A stretch of 5,688 bases of DNA from JBQCHF01 sp051953655 (lineage in GTDB: Bacteria > Actinomycetota > Actinomycetes > Motilibacterales > Motilibacteraceae). Position numbers and translations under genes: made by a program. Under the pieces are notes generated by a model. The model ran no database searches, was not told the DNA's origin, and saw nothing but the letters and a program-made list of their open reading frames with translations. Location of the stretch: positions 1-5,688 of the forward strand of contig JBQCIO010000157.1 of the NCBI GenBank assembly GCA_051953655.1. The letters run 5' to 3'. This document shows positions 5,503-5,688 of this stretch, one piece after another (positions within the stretch are counted from its first letter, which is position 1; each line of letters begins with the position of its first letter).

Positions 5503-5688
5503 GTGCTGATCCGCCGCCTGGCCGTCGTCGGCACCGGCCTCATCGGCACCTCCGTCGCGCTGGCCGCCCGCGGGGCCGGGGGGGGGGGGGGGGGTGGGAA
5601 ACAACACCCACCCCATGGGCCCCCGCCGGCCGCCCCACCAGGGGAGGGGGGGCGCCCGGCCCCCCGGCGGGGGGGGGCGCGCCCCCCC
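5503..5688 (+). CDS. tyrA: Prephenate dehydrogenase TyrA, N-terminus only
   Basis: Only the start of the gene is readable. GTG 5503 opens MLIRRLAVVGTGLIGTSVAL, with a Rossmann NAD(P)-binding motif GTGLIG at residues 10-15 in the form typical of prephenate/arogenate dehydrogenases, which make 4-hydroxyphenylpyruvate (or tyrosine) from prephenate (or arogenate). Placement directly after aroH supports the call. GGAG (5498-5501) is only one base from the GTG, which is too close for a good binding site, so translation may depend on coupling or the start may differ slightly. The frame stays open to the window end, but from 5578 the DNA is G/C homopolymer and should not be trusted as coding. About 25 residues are reliable, of a protein usually near 300-350. 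Another Rossmann-fold dehydrogenase cannot be fully excluded. Confidence 0.78.
   Translation, partial: MLIRRLAVVGTGLIGTSVALAARGAGGGGGGGKQHPPHGPPPAAPPGEGGRPAPRRGGARPP
5578..5688. other. Anomalous G/C homopolymer tail, probable assembly or read artefact
   Basis: The coding texture of tyrA stops abruptly at a run of 17 G (5578-5594). A short A-rich patch (AAACAACACCCACC from 5599) follows, then alternating long runs of G and C to the last base. In the tyrA frame this gives Gly/Pro/Arg-rich nonsense with no TyrA features. No other part of the window contains comparable homopolymers. The simplest reading is a low-quality contig end rather than a biological repeat. Confidence 0.75.

Noticed and set aside
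4005..5549. A 514-residue open frame on the minus strand opposite rluB and aroH
   Set aside because: It is the antisense shadow of high-GC coding DNA. The + strand carries clear conserved proteins throughout, and the minus product is His/Val/Arg/Pro-rich with no recognisable motif.
5595..5688. Terminal G/C blocks as an inverted repeat or mobile-element end
   Set aside because: The blocks pair only because they are homopolymers. No defined arms, target duplication or transposase accompany them, and low sequence quality is a simpler explanation.
1..5688. A new defence, mobile or biosynthetic system
   Set aside because: Every gene belongs to a well-known housekeeping family in an order familiar from actinobacterial chromosomes, and there is no sign of insertion or foreign composition apart from the damaged end.

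Overview
The window is a very GC-rich stretch of chromosome (my estimate, by eye, is about three quarters G+C). The GTG starts, strong third-position G/C bias, -10 boxes of the TAGnnT type and U-tract-less hairpin terminators point to an Actinomycetota (actinobacterial) genome. The style resembles Geodermatophilaceae-like or other high-GC actinobacteria, but I cannot fix the family. The gene order (xerD, a ParA-type ATPase, scpA, scpB, an RluB-type pseudouridine synthase, then an AroH chorismate mutase and a TyrA start) is one I know from actinobacterial chromosomes in general, so this is core housekeeping DNA rather than an accessory island.

Layout, all on the + strand. Positions 1-111 hold a perfect 15-bp hairpin that probably ends an upstream gene lying outside the window, followed by a -10 box placed for leaderless transcription of xerD (112-1092). 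A 181-bp gap carries a promoter (TTGCCC-18 bp-TAGAGT) and an 80-base leader for parA (1274-2332). A perfect 13-bp hairpin begins 3 bases after the parA stop and separates it from scpA (2439-3392), scpB (3392-4207) and rluB (4209-5012). These last three overlap or nearly touch and look translationally coupled. A 102-bp gap with a further TAGGGT box precedes aroH (5115-5477), which is followed 25 bp later by the first codons of tyrA (from 5503).

Two functional themes are present. XerD (chromosome dimer resolution), the orphan ParA-type ATPase and ScpA/ScpB (the kleisin and its partner in the SMC condensin) all concern chromosome organisation and segregation. RluB modifies rRNA. AroH and TyrA then open the prephenate/tyrosine branch of aromatic amino acid synthesis.

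The last ~110 bases (5578-5688) begin with a run of 17 G and continue as G/C homopolymers. This does not look like natural sequence and is probably a faulty contig end that destroys tyrA after about 25 codons. I found no RNA gene, mobile element, CRISPR array or convincing new system. The more distinctive local features are the low-complexity tails on ParA, ScpA, ScpB and RluB, several encoded by in-frame tandem repeats, and a ParA homologue without a parB beside it.
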